A stretch of 64,000 nucleotides of DNA, taken from the NCBI RefSeq assembly GCF_047200635.1, contig NZ_JBJZOI010000001.1, positions 186,001-250,000 of the forward strand, read 5' to 3'. Both the position numbers and the translations under genes were made by a program. Under the pieces are notes generated by a model. It saw only the letters and a list, made by a program, of their open reading frames with translations. It was not told where the DNA came from and ran no database searches. Positions 16,628-24,334 of this stretch are shown piece after piece; within the stretch, counting starts at the first letter, position 1, and each line of letters starts with the position of its first letter. Source of the stretch: Saccharopolyspora_C sp047200635 (GTDB lineage: Bacteria > Actinomycetota > Actinomycetes > Mycobacteriales > Pseudonocardiaceae).

Positions 16628-18097
16628 TCAGAAGGAGCTCAGGGTGGGGTCGTGGTCGGTCTCCCCCACGGGGTACATGCTGGTCATCCAGTGGTAGAAG
16701 TTGTCCCCGCGCTCGCGGAGCAGCGCGTAGAGGCGGTGCAGCATCCCGTCCCGGACCTCGCGGAGCTCGGGCTGCTCGTAGCGGTTGTGCAGCTCGTCGG
16801 GATCCAGCTCCAGGTCGTAGAGCTCGTTGTGCGACTCGGGGTTGACGACCAGCTTGTAGCGGACCCCGCGCAGCATCCGCTGCGGGTACGGGAAGTGGTG
16901 GCCGTGGTACTCGGCGACGACGTCCGGTGCCCACTCCGGCCGCTCGCCGCGCACCAGCGGCAGCAGGCTGCGGCTGTCCACCGCCGGGGCCGGGTCCTCC
17001 CCGGCCAGTTCCAGGATCGTGGCGGTGAAGTCGGTCAGGGTGACGAACTCGTCCCGGACCTGCGGCGGCTGCCCGGGGACCGAGACGATGCCGGGGATCC
17101 GGTAGATGTCGTCGTACATCGCCGGGCCCTTGTCGTGCAGCCGGTGCGCGCCGGTGAACTCGCCGTGGTCGGCGGTGAACATGATGGAGGTCCGGTCGGC
17201 CAGCCCGAGCTCGTCGAGCGCCCGGCGCAGCCTGCCGACCTGCTCGTCGATGAGCGTGACGTACCCCCGGTACACGGCGATGAGCTTGCGGCTGGTCTCC
17301 GGCGACATGGTGTCGAACGCCCAGTGCGCGCTGTAGTTGCGCTGCACCGGTGGTTTCCCCTCGAAGGTCTCCTGCGCCGAGCGGGGCAGCTCGATCTCGT
17401 CCGGGTCGAACAGGTCGTAGTAGGCGTCCGGCAGCAGGTACGGCAGGTGCGGGCCGAAGTAGTGCGTCGCCAGGAAGAACGGCTTGTCCGAAGTGGACTC
17501 GTCGGCGGCGAAGCGCTCCAGCATCTCGATGGTGCGGGTGGTCAGGTAGTGCTCGAAGGTCGCTTCCACCGGCTGCCGCAACCGCGCCGCGAGCAGGTTG
17601 CCGGGGTTGCCGTTCGGCGCGGTGCCCCGCACCTCCTCGCGGATCGCGTACGGCGGCAGCCCGCGCTCGTCCAGGTAGGCCAGGTAGTCCGGGTGATCGA
17701 CCGGGTTGTGCCAGCCGGGCAGGTCGGGCCCCTGGAACCCGTAATCGGCGGCGTTGCGCCGCACCCCGCCGTGCCACTTGCCCAGCAGCCCCAGGTTGTA
17801 GCCGCGCTCCGCGAGCCGCTCGGAGAAGGTGAACTGTCCGGGACCCAGGTCCTCCAGGTAGCCGACGTTGCGCTCGTAGTTCGCCAGCAGCTTGTGCCGG
17901 AACGGCGCGTGTCCGGTGAGCAGGCTCGCCCGGGCCGGGGTGCAGATCGCGGTGGGGGTGAAGCAGTTCGCGAACCGGGTTCCGCTCGCGGCGATCGCGT
18001 CCAGGTTCGGGGTGCGCACGGCGGTCGGATCGCCGTAGCAGCCGAGGGTGTCGATCCGGTGCTGGTCGGTCATCAGGAACAGCATGTTGCGCGGCAA
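16628..18097 (-). CDS. Sulfatase (formylglycine-type, cytoplasmic)
   Basis: This is an alkaline-phosphatase-superfamily sulfatase, 489 residues. The N-terminal LFLMTDQHRIDTLGCYG supplies metal-binding residues. The catalytic CTPARASLLTG has the Cys of the CxPxR motif that is converted to formylglycine. VSVPGQPPQ, FTADHGEFTGAHRL and LGKWHGG are further family motifs. No signal peptide is visible, so it probably acts on imported sulfated sugar. I place the start at TTG 18097 because GAGGAG lies 7 bp upstream; ATG 18085 is the alternative. It lies 28 bp downstream of a ROK gene in the same operon and faces a divergent sugar MFS gene. The sulfatase-activating enzyme is not in the window. Confidence 0.9.
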   Translation of the reverse strand: MPRNMLFLMTDQHRIDTLGCYGDPTAVRTPNLDAIAASGTRFANCFTPTAICTPARASLLTGHAPFRHKLLANYERNVGYLEDLGPGQFTFSERLAERGYNLGLLGKWHGGVRRNAADYGFQGPDLPGWHNPVDHPDYLAYLDERGLPPYAIREEVRGTAPNGNPGNLLAARLRQPVEATFEHYLTTRTIEMLERFAADESTSDKPFFLATHYFGPHLPYLLPDAYYDLFDPDEIELPRSAQETFEGKPPVQRNYSAHWAFDTMSPETSRKLIAVYRGYVTLIDEQVGRLRRALDELGLADRTSIMFTADHGEFTGAHRLHDKGPAMYDDIYRIPGIVSVPGQPPQVRDEFVTLTDFTATILELAGEDPAPAVDSRSLLPLVRGERPEWAPDVVAEYHGHHFPYPQRMLRGVRYKLVVNPESHNELYDLELDPDELHNRYEQPELREVRDGMLHRLYALLRERGDNFYHWMTSMYPVGETDHDPTLSSF

Positions 18098-18125
18098 GGG
18101 GGAACTCCTCGGGAACGGGGGCGGA

Positions 18126-19340
18126 TCAGGAGCCGGTGGCGGCCGGGACCGACGGTCCGGGGTCGCCGGGGCCGGGCAGCGGGTAGCGGGCCAGCAGCGG
18201 GGACTCGCGCAGCGCCAGCGCCAGGCCGCCGAGCGCACCGCCCCAGGGCGCGGTGGTGGCGGTGCCGAACCCGACGCCGCGCAGCGAGCGCATCCCGCGC
18301 TCGGCGAAGGACGTCCGCAGCGGCTCGGCGAACGGCTCGCCGAGGTCCGCGAGTTCCCCGCCGAGCAGCACGCGGCCGGGGTTGACCGCCGTGCACAGCG
18401 CGGCCAGCGCCGCACCGGCTCGCGTCCCGGCGGCGCGGATCGCCTCGCGCTCCGGGCCCGGCCGCTCGGCGGCGGCGCGCAGCACGCTCCAGCGGCGGTG
18501 CCCGGTGGCGCGCAGCAGCGCGGGCACCGAGGCGTACCGCTCCAGGCAGCCGCGGCCGCCGCACCAGCAGTCGGGGCCGTCCTCGGCGACCGGCAGGTGC
18601 CCCAGCTCGGCGGCGACCCCGCCGGTGCCGCGCACCAGCTGCCCGCCGATGATCAGCCCGCCGCCGACGCCGTGCGAGAAGTGCGCGTAGAGCAGGTCGG
18701 CCGCCCCGGTGGCCGCGCCCCAGGTGGCCTCGGCCAGCGCGGTGAGCCGGGTGTTGTTGTCCACTCCCACCGGGGCGCCGAACGCGCGGGCCAACCGGTC
18801 GGCGACCAGCTCCCGCCCGCGCGGGGCGTGCTCGGCCAGCCCGCCCGCGGGAGCGAGCACCAGCTCACCGGGTCCGGTGGAGCCCACCCCGATCCCGGCC
18901 AGCGAGTCCAGCGAGATGCCGTGCCCGGCGGCCGCCTCCCGGACGGCGCGCTCGGCCAGCGCCAGCCGGTCGGCTGCGCTGCGCGCGGCGCCGTACGGCA
19001 GGTCCGCCCGCGCCCGCACCCGGTGCGCGGCGTCGGCCAGCACCAAGCGGAGCCGGTTGCGGCCCAGTTCGAGTCCGAGGTACTGGCCCGTCGCCGGGTT
19101 GAGCACGAGCCCGGAGGTGGGGCGCCCGCGCCGGTTCGAGGGCGCGCGTTCGGTCTCCACGACGACACCGCGCCGGAGCAGGTCGCCCAGGATCGCCGAG
19201 AGCGTGGTGCGGGAGAGCCCGCTGCGCTCGGCGACCTCGGCCCGGCTGAGCTCCCCGCGCTCCCGCAGGCAGCCGAGCACCCGCTCGGCGTTGTCCTGGC
19301 GCAGCCGGTGCAGCGCGGTCGGTGCGTCCTCGGCGGTCAT
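18126..19340 (-). CDS. ROK-family transcriptional regulator
   Basis: This is a sugar-responsive repressor of the NagC/XylR type, 404 residues. The N-terminal winged helix reads LRQDNAERVLGCLRERGELSRAEVAERSGLSRTTL in segments over residues 14-48. A kinase-like ROK domain follows with the zinc motif CWCGGRGCLERYAS. A VGVDNNTRLTALAEATWG segment matches the ROK signature region. It is first in an operon with the sulfatase and divergent from the sugar transporter gene, with an imperfect dyad between. The likely inducer is the sugar, or desulfated sugar, taken up by that transporter. Confidence 0.9.
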   Translation of the reverse strand: MTAEDAPTALHRLRQDNAERVLGCLRERGELSRAEVAERSGLSRTTLSAILGDLLRRGVVVETERAPSNRRGRPTSGLVLNPATGQYLGLELGRNRLRLVLADAAHRVRARADLPYGAARSAADRLALAERAVREAAAGHGISLDSLAGIGVGSTGPGELVLAPAGGLAEHAPRGRELVADRLARAFGAPVGVDNNTRLTALAEATWGAATGAADLLYAHFSHGVGGGLIIGGQLVRGTGGVAAELGHLPVAEDGPDCWCGGRGCLERYASVPALLRATGHRRWSVLRAAAERPGPEREAIRAAGTRAGAALAALCTAVNPGRVLLGGELADLGEPFAEPLRTSFAERGMRSLRGVGFGTATTAPWGGALGGLALALRESPLLARYPLPGPGDPGPSVPAATGS

Positions 19341-19370
19341 GGGCCGCAGCGTAACCGCGCGTCCGCTGAT

Positions 19371-19393
19371 TTTCGACCGGGCTCGGTCAGAAA
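19371..19393. promoter_or_regulatory. Candidate ROK operator
   Basis: An imperfect dyad has inner arms GACCG (19375-19379) and CGGTC (19384-19388) and outer arms TTTC and GAAA. It sits in the 164-bp gap between the ROK gene and the divergent MFS gene, where a single site could control both. Confidence 0.45.
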
Positions 19394-19504
19394 GTGCGTC
19401 CGGATTCTGACGGAGTGTTGACGCAAATCGCGGGTGGTGCCAGTCTCCTTCGCACCGAGCAGCCCGGAACACCGTGGTTCCGCCGCCGGAAGTGGAGATG
19501 CCGC

Positions 19505-20866
19505 ATGTCCGAATCCCGCACGCAGCCGCCCACGACGGCGGGCGCCGCGGCGCGTTCCGTGTTCTTCTTCGGCTCCTTCGGCGGGATCCTCGCCGGGTAC
19601 GACCAGGGCATCGCGGCCGGGTCGCTGCTGTTCATCTCGCCCGCGCTGGGCCTCACGCCGTGGACCAAGGGCCTGGTGGTGAGCTCGCTGATGTTCGGCG
19701 CCATCCTCGGCAGCCTGGTCGCGGGCTCGCTCGCGGAGCGCTGGGGCCGGCGACCGATCCTGCAGGTCGGGGCGGCCGTGTTCGGGATCTCCGCGCTGGG
19801 CATGGCGCTCGCGCCGAGCGTGGCGGTGCTGGTCGCCGCGCGGGTCCTCGGGGGGCTCGCCGTCGGCATCGCCTCGGTGGTGGTGCCGACCTACCTGTCC
19901 GAGCTGGCACCCACCCGCAACCGCGGCGGCATCGCCACGCTGAACCAGCTCATGATCGCGATCGGCATCTTCGCCGCCTACGTGATCAGCCTGGTGCTCT
20001 CGCCCTGGGGCGCGTGGCGCTGGATGCTCGGACTCGCCCTGGTGCCCTCGTTGCTGCTGCTGATCGGGGTGTCCCGATCGCCGGAGACGCCGCGCTGGCT
20101 GGTCGCCCGCGGCCGGGAGGACGAGGCGCGCCGCGTGCTGGGCAGGCAGGTCGGCGAGCAGGAGGCCGATGCGGTGCTCGACGACATCCGCCGGGCCAGG
20201 GACGCCGAGCCCCGGCGCGAGCGCGCCCGCTGGCGGGAGCTGCTGACCCCCGCGTTGCGGCGGCCGTTGCTGGTCGCGGTGGGCCTGGCGCTGCTGCAGC
20301 AGTTCATCGGCATCAACACGATCGTCTACTACGCGCCGACCATCCTGCGCGCGGCCGGGTTCGGCGACAGCGCCGCGCTGCTCAACAGCGTCGGCCTCGG
20401 TGCCCTGTCCATCGTGACGACGCTGATCACCGCGCGGGTCGTCGATTCCGTGGGGCGCAAGCGGTTGCTGCTGATCGGCGGAACGGCGATGTTGCTGAGC
20501 ATGACCGTGCTGGCGGTGCTGTTCGGCGGCGAGCTGCTGGACGGCGTCGCCGGGGCCACCGGTGCCGTGCTGTGCCTGGCGGTGTTCAAGGTCGCGTTCT
20601 CGCTGAGCTGGGGGCCGCTGATGTGGGTGCTGCTGCCGGAGCAGTTCCCGCTGCGGGTGCGCACCCTCGGCGTCGGGGTGGGCTCGTTCGCGAACTGGAC
20701 GGGCAATCTGCTGGTGTCGCAGTTCTTCCCGGTGCTGCTGGTGTTCGGGGCGGGTGCGGTGTTCGGCATCTTCGCCGGGTTCGCGGTGCTGGCGCTGATC
20801 TTCACCGCGACCTGCCTGCGCGAGACCTCCCGCCGCAGCCTGGAGGAACTGGAGCTGGACGCCTGA
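19505..20866 (+). CDS. MFS sugar transporter (sugar porter family)
   Basis: This 12-helix membrane symporter has 453 residues. Sugar-porter motifs are visible: GYDQGIAAGSLLF in helix 1, ERWGRRPILQ after helix 2, YLSELAPTRNRGG after helix 4, SPETPRWLVARGREDEAR in the central loop, QQFIGINTIVYYAPTIL in helix 7, and VDSVGRKRLLLIGG. The C-terminal end has RETSRRSLEELE. It would take up a hexose or related sugar with protons. It is divergent from the ROK-sulfatase operon, which suggests the cargo is released from or carries a sulfate ester. The start is ATG 19505 after GTGGAG. Confidence 0.93.
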   Translation: MSESRTQPPTTAGAAARSVFFFGSFGGILAGYDQGIAAGSLLFISPALGLTPWTKGLVVSSLMFGAILGSLVAGSLAERWGRRPILQVGAAVFGISALGMALAPSVAVLVAARVLGGLAVGIASVVVPTYLSELAPTRNRGGIATLNQLMIAIGIFAAYVISLVLSPWGAWRWMLGLALVPSLLLLIGVSRSPETPRWLVARGREDEARRVLGRQVGEQEADAVLDDIRRARDAEPRRERARWRELLTPALRRPLLVAVGLALLQQFIGINTIVYYAPTILRAAGFGDSAALLNSVGLGALSIVTTLITARVVDSVGRKRLLLIGGTAMLLSMTVLAVLFGGELLDGVAGATGAVLCLAVFKVAFSLSWGPLMWVLLPEQFPLRVRTLGVGVGSFANWTGNLLVSQFFPVLLVFGAGAVFGIFAGFAVLALIFTATCLRETSRRSLEELELDA

Positions 20867-21066
20867 TCCTCCCGGCTCGGGGTGAGCGGATGCGTCGTCG
20901 CGGGTGAATCGAGCCGCATCCGCCCCCGCGCGCTTTCAAGATCATGTTCAATGGTCCCGGGACCGCGCGGTGATCGCCGGTCCGGAGGATCCGGCGCCGC
21001 GCCGTCCGGGCGGGCGCCCGCCCGCAGCGCGGACGCGGTGCCGCGGCGCGAGGGGCGGACGAGATC

Positions 21067-21909
21067 ATGGAGGCGGGCGGACACGCGTGCACGGGTGCGC
21101 TGGCGGGCGCGGCGGCGAGCAGCGCGCTGGGCGCGTTCACCGGCGCGGACCTGGGAATCGCGGGGACGGCGGTGGGCGCCCTGCTGGGCGCGGGCGCGGC
21201 CCTGCTGCCGGACCTCGACGCGGACGGGGCGACGGCCTACCGGAGCGGAGGCAGGGTGACCGCGGTGGTGGGGGAGTGCTTCCAGTGGCTCGCGCGCACC
21301 GCGTACGGCGGCACCCGATTACCCCACGACCCCAACGGGGACGGGGAGCACCGCGGTCTCGTGCACACCCCGCTCTTCGCGGCGGCGCTGGGCCTGCTGG
21401 TGGCGCTGGGAGCGCTGCTGACCCCGTGGGTGACCGGGGTGGCGATGGTCCTGGTGCTGGCGCCGGGAATCTCCGCGCTCTCCCGCTCCGGCCCGCGCTG
21501 GGTGCGGCGGAACCTGCGCACCGACCGCGATCCGGTCGCGCTGGTGGTCGCGATCGGCATCACCTGCGCGCTGGCGCTGGCCGGGGCGATGGCCGAGCTC
21601 GGTTGGTTCGCCGGGCTGTCGATCACGATGGGGATGATCGTGCACTCGGTGGGCGATTCGGCCACGCGCAGCGGGATCTGCTGGACCTACCCGATCCGCC
21701 GCCGCTGCGCCAAGTGCGCGCGCAAGTCCTCGGCGCGCTGCTCCGGGGCGCGTTGGCGCCGCGGCCACGTGCTGCCGAAGTCGCTTCGCTGGAGCGTCGG
21801 TTCCCGGCGCGGCAAGCGCATCGAGCGCGCCATCGAGGTCGTCTGCCTGCTCCTGGTCGCGGTCCTGCTGCTGCCCGACGTCGCCGAGCTGGCCCGCACC
21901 CTGGGCTGA
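21067..21909 (+). CDS. YdjM-like (DUF457) membrane-bound metal-dependent hydrolase family protein
   Basis: This 280-residue multi-pass membrane protein is related to LexA-regulated YdjM. The family's putative metal ligands appear as GGHACTGALAG at the N-terminus, LLPDLDADG near residue 45, HRGLVHTPLFAAALG near residue 98, and a conserved HSVGDS near residue 195. After the last conserved motif comes a Cys-rich basic segment (RRRCAKCARKSSARCSGARW) and one more membrane span at the C-terminus. Biochemical function is not established for this family. No partner gene is coupled to it. The start is an ATG after GGACGAG, moderately supported. Confidence 0.78.
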   Translation: MEAGGHACTGALAGAAASSALGAFTGADLGIAGTAVGALLGAGAALLPDLDADGATAYRSGGRVTAVVGECFQWLARTAYGGTRLPHDPNGDGEHRGLVHTPLFAAALGLLVALGALLTPWVTGVAMVLVLAPGISALSRSGPRWVRRNLRTDRDPVALVVAIGITCALALAGAMAELGWFAGLSITMGMIVHSVGDSATRSGICWTYPIRRRCAKCARKSSARCSGARWRRGHVLPKSLRWSVGSRRGKRIERAIEVVCLLLVAVLLLPDVAELARTLG

Positions 21910-21949
21910 GCCCGGCCCCGGCGCGGGGTGCGCGCCGAGGCCGGCTCGT

Positions 21950-21979
21950 CCGACGGCGAGACCCCCAGCTCGCCGTCGG
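21950..21979. terminator. Hairpin terminator
   Basis: A perfect 11-bp stem, CCGACGGCGAG at 21950-21960 pairing with 21969-21979, closes an 8-nt loop. It lies between the convergent YdjM-like gene and a small membrane-protein gene. Confidence 0.8.
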
Positions 21980-22040
21980 GCCTCCGGGGCGACCGAGGCC
22001 GATCCGGCGCCGGTCGCTCGCGCGGCACCGAGCCGGAGCG

Positions 22041-22268
22041 CTACCGGCGCAGCAGCGCGGCGGCGGCCACGACAGCGGCGACCCCGACCAGGACCAGCGC
22101 GAGCAGCGCGAACCCGTGCTGTCCCGGCGAAATCCACGCCTCGGCCACCGCGCCCGCGCACACCGTCCCGCCCCACACGTACGGCCCACCCCCGCCCCGC
22201 CGGCCGCGGGGCCGCCGGAACGCGCCCTCCGAGGGCGAGGCGGCGCGGGCTGAGGAAGTCGTTGTCAT
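22041..22268 (-). CDS. Small membrane protein, function unknown
   Basis: This is a 75-residue protein. The N-terminal half is polar, Arg/Gly-rich and probably disordered (RRPRGRRGGGG), followed by a weakly hydrophobic stretch and one clear C-terminal membrane helix (FALLALVLVGVAAVVAAAAL) ending in Arg-Arg. The gene is supported by a good AGGAGGG ribosome-binding site 7 bp before the ATG and by a terminator hairpin beyond its end. I do not recognise a family. Confidence 0.6.
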   Translation of the reverse strand: MTTTSSARAASPSEGAFRRPRGRRGGGGPYVWGGTVCAGAVAEAWISPGQHGFALLALVLVGVAAVVAAAALLRR

Positions 22269-22385
22269 GGAAGACCCTCCTGGCGGTCACCGGGGCGTCA
22301 GCTGCCTGCCTCCGTGGTAGACCTCGCGAGGAGTTCGTTCCGCGTCAGAAGTCACGCTCGACCGGATGAGCTTCCGCTGCCGGGC

Positions 22386-22937
22386 TCACCGGGTGGGGCG
22401 GAGGCCGGTGAGGACGACGTCGAGGAGGTGGTCCGCGCGGGTCCCTCCGGAGCGGTGCCAGAGGAAACCGCACAGCAGCAGGAGATCGTCGGCGTCGACG
22501 TCCGAGCGCAATTCGCCGGTGGCGCGGCCCGCGTCGAGCAGGGCGGTGACGGCGGCGTGCACGCGGTCGTGGTGTTCCGGGGCGAGGTCCGCGCGGGTGG
22601 CGGCCTCGACGGCGCGGGAGAGGCCGTGCTCGGCGCGGGCGCAGCGGTCGAGCTGGTCCAGCCAGCGGCGCAGCGCTTCCAGCGGCGGGTGCGTCGCCAG
22701 CAGGCCGGGAGCGGCGGCGAGCAGCGCCTGCACGTCGTGCTCGTGCAGCGCGAGCAGCAGCGCGTCGCGGTTCGGGAAGTGCCGGTAGAAGGTGCCCTGG
22801 CCGACCCCGGCGCGCTTCGCGATCGAGTGCAGCGTGGTGGCGGCGGACTCGGCCAGCGCGGTCGCGGCCACGTCCAGGATCCGCGACCGGTTCCGCTCGG
22901 CGTCGGAGCGCTCGGCCCTGCCGGATGCTCCGGGCAC
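22386..22937 (-). CDS. TetR-family transcriptional regulator
   Basis: This repressor of 183 residues has the helix-turn-helix TTLHSIAKRAGVGQGTFYRHF and the family-typical preceding RSRILDVAATALAE. The C-terminal half (HHDRVHAAVTALLDAGRATGELRSDVDADDLLLL) matches the SBP_BAC-type TetR C-domain common in actinobacteria. GTG 22937 is chosen as start because GGGAGGG lies about 5 bp upstream. It is divergent from a second TetR gene. No structural gene is coupled to it, so the target is unknown. Confidence 0.88.
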   Translation of the reverse strand: MPGASGRAERSDAERNRSRILDVAATALAESAATTLHSIAKRAGVGQGTFYRHFPNRDALLLALHEHDVQALLAAAPGLLATHPPLEALRRWLDQLDRCARAEHGLSRAVEAATRADLAPEHHDRVHAAVTALLDAGRATGELRSDVDADDLLLLCGFLWHRSGGTRADHLLDVVLTGLRPTR

Positions 22938-23235
22938 GTGATCCCTCCCCGCGTCGAGCGAACGTTCCCGCGTCGACCGCTGGCAGCGTACCGCTGCGAG
23001 CGCGCGCAAGGTGGGCGCGGCACCACGCGGGGCGGCCGTGGGCGGTGGCGGCGAATCTGGTCGGATGGGCGCGGCGAGACGCGCGCCGGGTCTCAATCAT
23101 TTGACTTAAACGAGCTCCCGGCGGTTAACTGACCGTGAGCGAATGGCCGGTCAGCTGCGGAGATGGCGCAGCGGGCTCCGCCGCCCGGGTGCGGTGGTGA
23201 GCCGGTGGGCCGATCGGGGAGTCGAGGTGGTGGTC

Positions 23236-23886
23236 ATGGCGGGCCGGACGGCGCGCAGCGAGCGGGTCGGGGCGACGAAGGATTCCATCCTGCTCACGGC
23301 GGAGCGGCTGTTCGCCGAGCACGGGGTGTTCGCGGTGTCGAACCGTCAGGTCAGCGAGGCCGCGGGGCAGGGCAACAACACCGCCGTGGGCTACCACTTC
23401 GGGACCAAGACCGACCTGATCCGCGCCATCGTGCGCAAGCGCAGCGAGCCGGTGGAGGCGATCCGGGTGCGGATGGTCGCCGCGATCCCGCCCGACGCGG
23501 GCGTGCGGGAGTGGGTCGAGTGCCTGGTGCGGCCGAGCATCGAACACCTCGCCCAGCTGGGCAGGCCCACCTGGTTCGCCCGGTTCGGCGCCCAGGTCAT
23601 GACCGACCCCGCGTTGCGGCCGATCATGGTGGAGGAATCGCTGACCGCGCCCTCGCTGCGCCAGATCGTCGACGGCCTGCACCGCTGCCAGCCGGACCTG
23701 CCCGACGAGGTGCGCGCCGAGCGCGGCGACATGGCCCGCCAGCTGATGGTGCACATGACCGCCGAGCGGGAACGCGCCCTCGCGGAGTCGGTGACCACCC
23801 CCCGCGCCACCTGGGACGACGCGGCGAACGGCCTCGTCGACGGGATCACGGGCCTGTGGCTGGCGCCGGTGACCCCCGCGTCGTGA
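23236..23886 (+). CDS. TetR-family transcriptional regulator
   Basis: This regulator of 216 residues has the helix-turn-helix FAVSNRQVSEAAGQGNNTAVGYHF. The GNNTAVGYHFG pattern and the C-terminal MVHMTAERERALAE place it in the group often labelled TetR/AcrR with a DUF-type ligand domain. The start at ATG 23236 follows GAGG by 8 bp. It is divergent from another TetR gene and convergent with an ABM monooxygenase gene only 15 bp away. A weak dyad (CGGT...ACCG, 23122-23135) lies upstream. Confidence 0.87.
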   Translation: MAGRTARSERVGATKDSILLTAERLFAEHGVFAVSNRQVSEAAGQGNNTAVGYHFGTKTDLIRAIVRKRSEPVEAIRVRMVAAIPPDAGVREWVECLVRPSIEHLAQLGRPTWFARFGAQVMTDPALRPIMVEESLTAPSLRQIVDGLHRCQPDLPDEVRAERGDMARQLMVHMTAERERALAESVTTPRATWDDAANGLVDGITGLWLAPVTPAS

Positions 23887-23901
23887 GGGCGCGGGCGCCC
23901 G

Positions 23902-24204
23902 TCACGCCTCGTGCAGGATCCGCTCCGTCTCGGTGACCTGCCTGCTGCCGGGGACCAGCACCTCGGCGGCCGCCTCGAGCCACGCGGCGTAGTGCGGGCT
24001 GGCCCGGTGCTCCTCCAGGGCGTCGCGGTCGCGGTAGACCTCGTAGAGGAAGAAGTGGTGGTCGTCCTCGGCGTCCACGAGCACGTCGAAGCTCACGCAG
24101 CCCGGTTCCTCGGTTACCGAGGTCTCGGCGTCAGCGGTGATGGCCGCCCGGAACGCCTCCCGGTGGCCGGGCTTGACCTGGAGCGAGACGACGAGCGCGA
24201 TCAC
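23902..24204 (-). CDS. Antibiotic biosynthesis monooxygenase (ABM) domain protein
   Basis: This is a 100-residue dimeric ferredoxin-like protein. The N-terminal IALVVSLQVKPGHREAFRAAI and the central FDVLVDAEDDHHFFLYEVYRDRDALEEH are standard ABM/YgiN-type quinol monooxygenase features. The family includes cofactor-free monooxygenases acting on quinols and polyketides, and many members are uncharacterised. It is divergent from the ammonia-lyase-like gene (130-bp gap), and the two could share a regulatory region. Substrate unknown. Confidence 0.88.
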   Translation of the reverse strand: MIALVVSLQVKPGHREAFRAAITADAETSVTEEPGCVSFDVLVDAEDDHHFFLYEVYRDRDALEEHRASPHYAAWLEAAAEVLVPGSRQVTETERILHEA

Positions 24205-24334
24205 GGTGTTCTCCTCGATCGGTCGGAGGCGGGGCCGGATTCATGGTGCCGGGCGCGCTCGGCACTGTCCCGCCGGGGGCTGCGGCGGACCCGACGCGCC
24301 GAGTAGCGTCCGCGCCGACGAGGGGAGGAGACGC

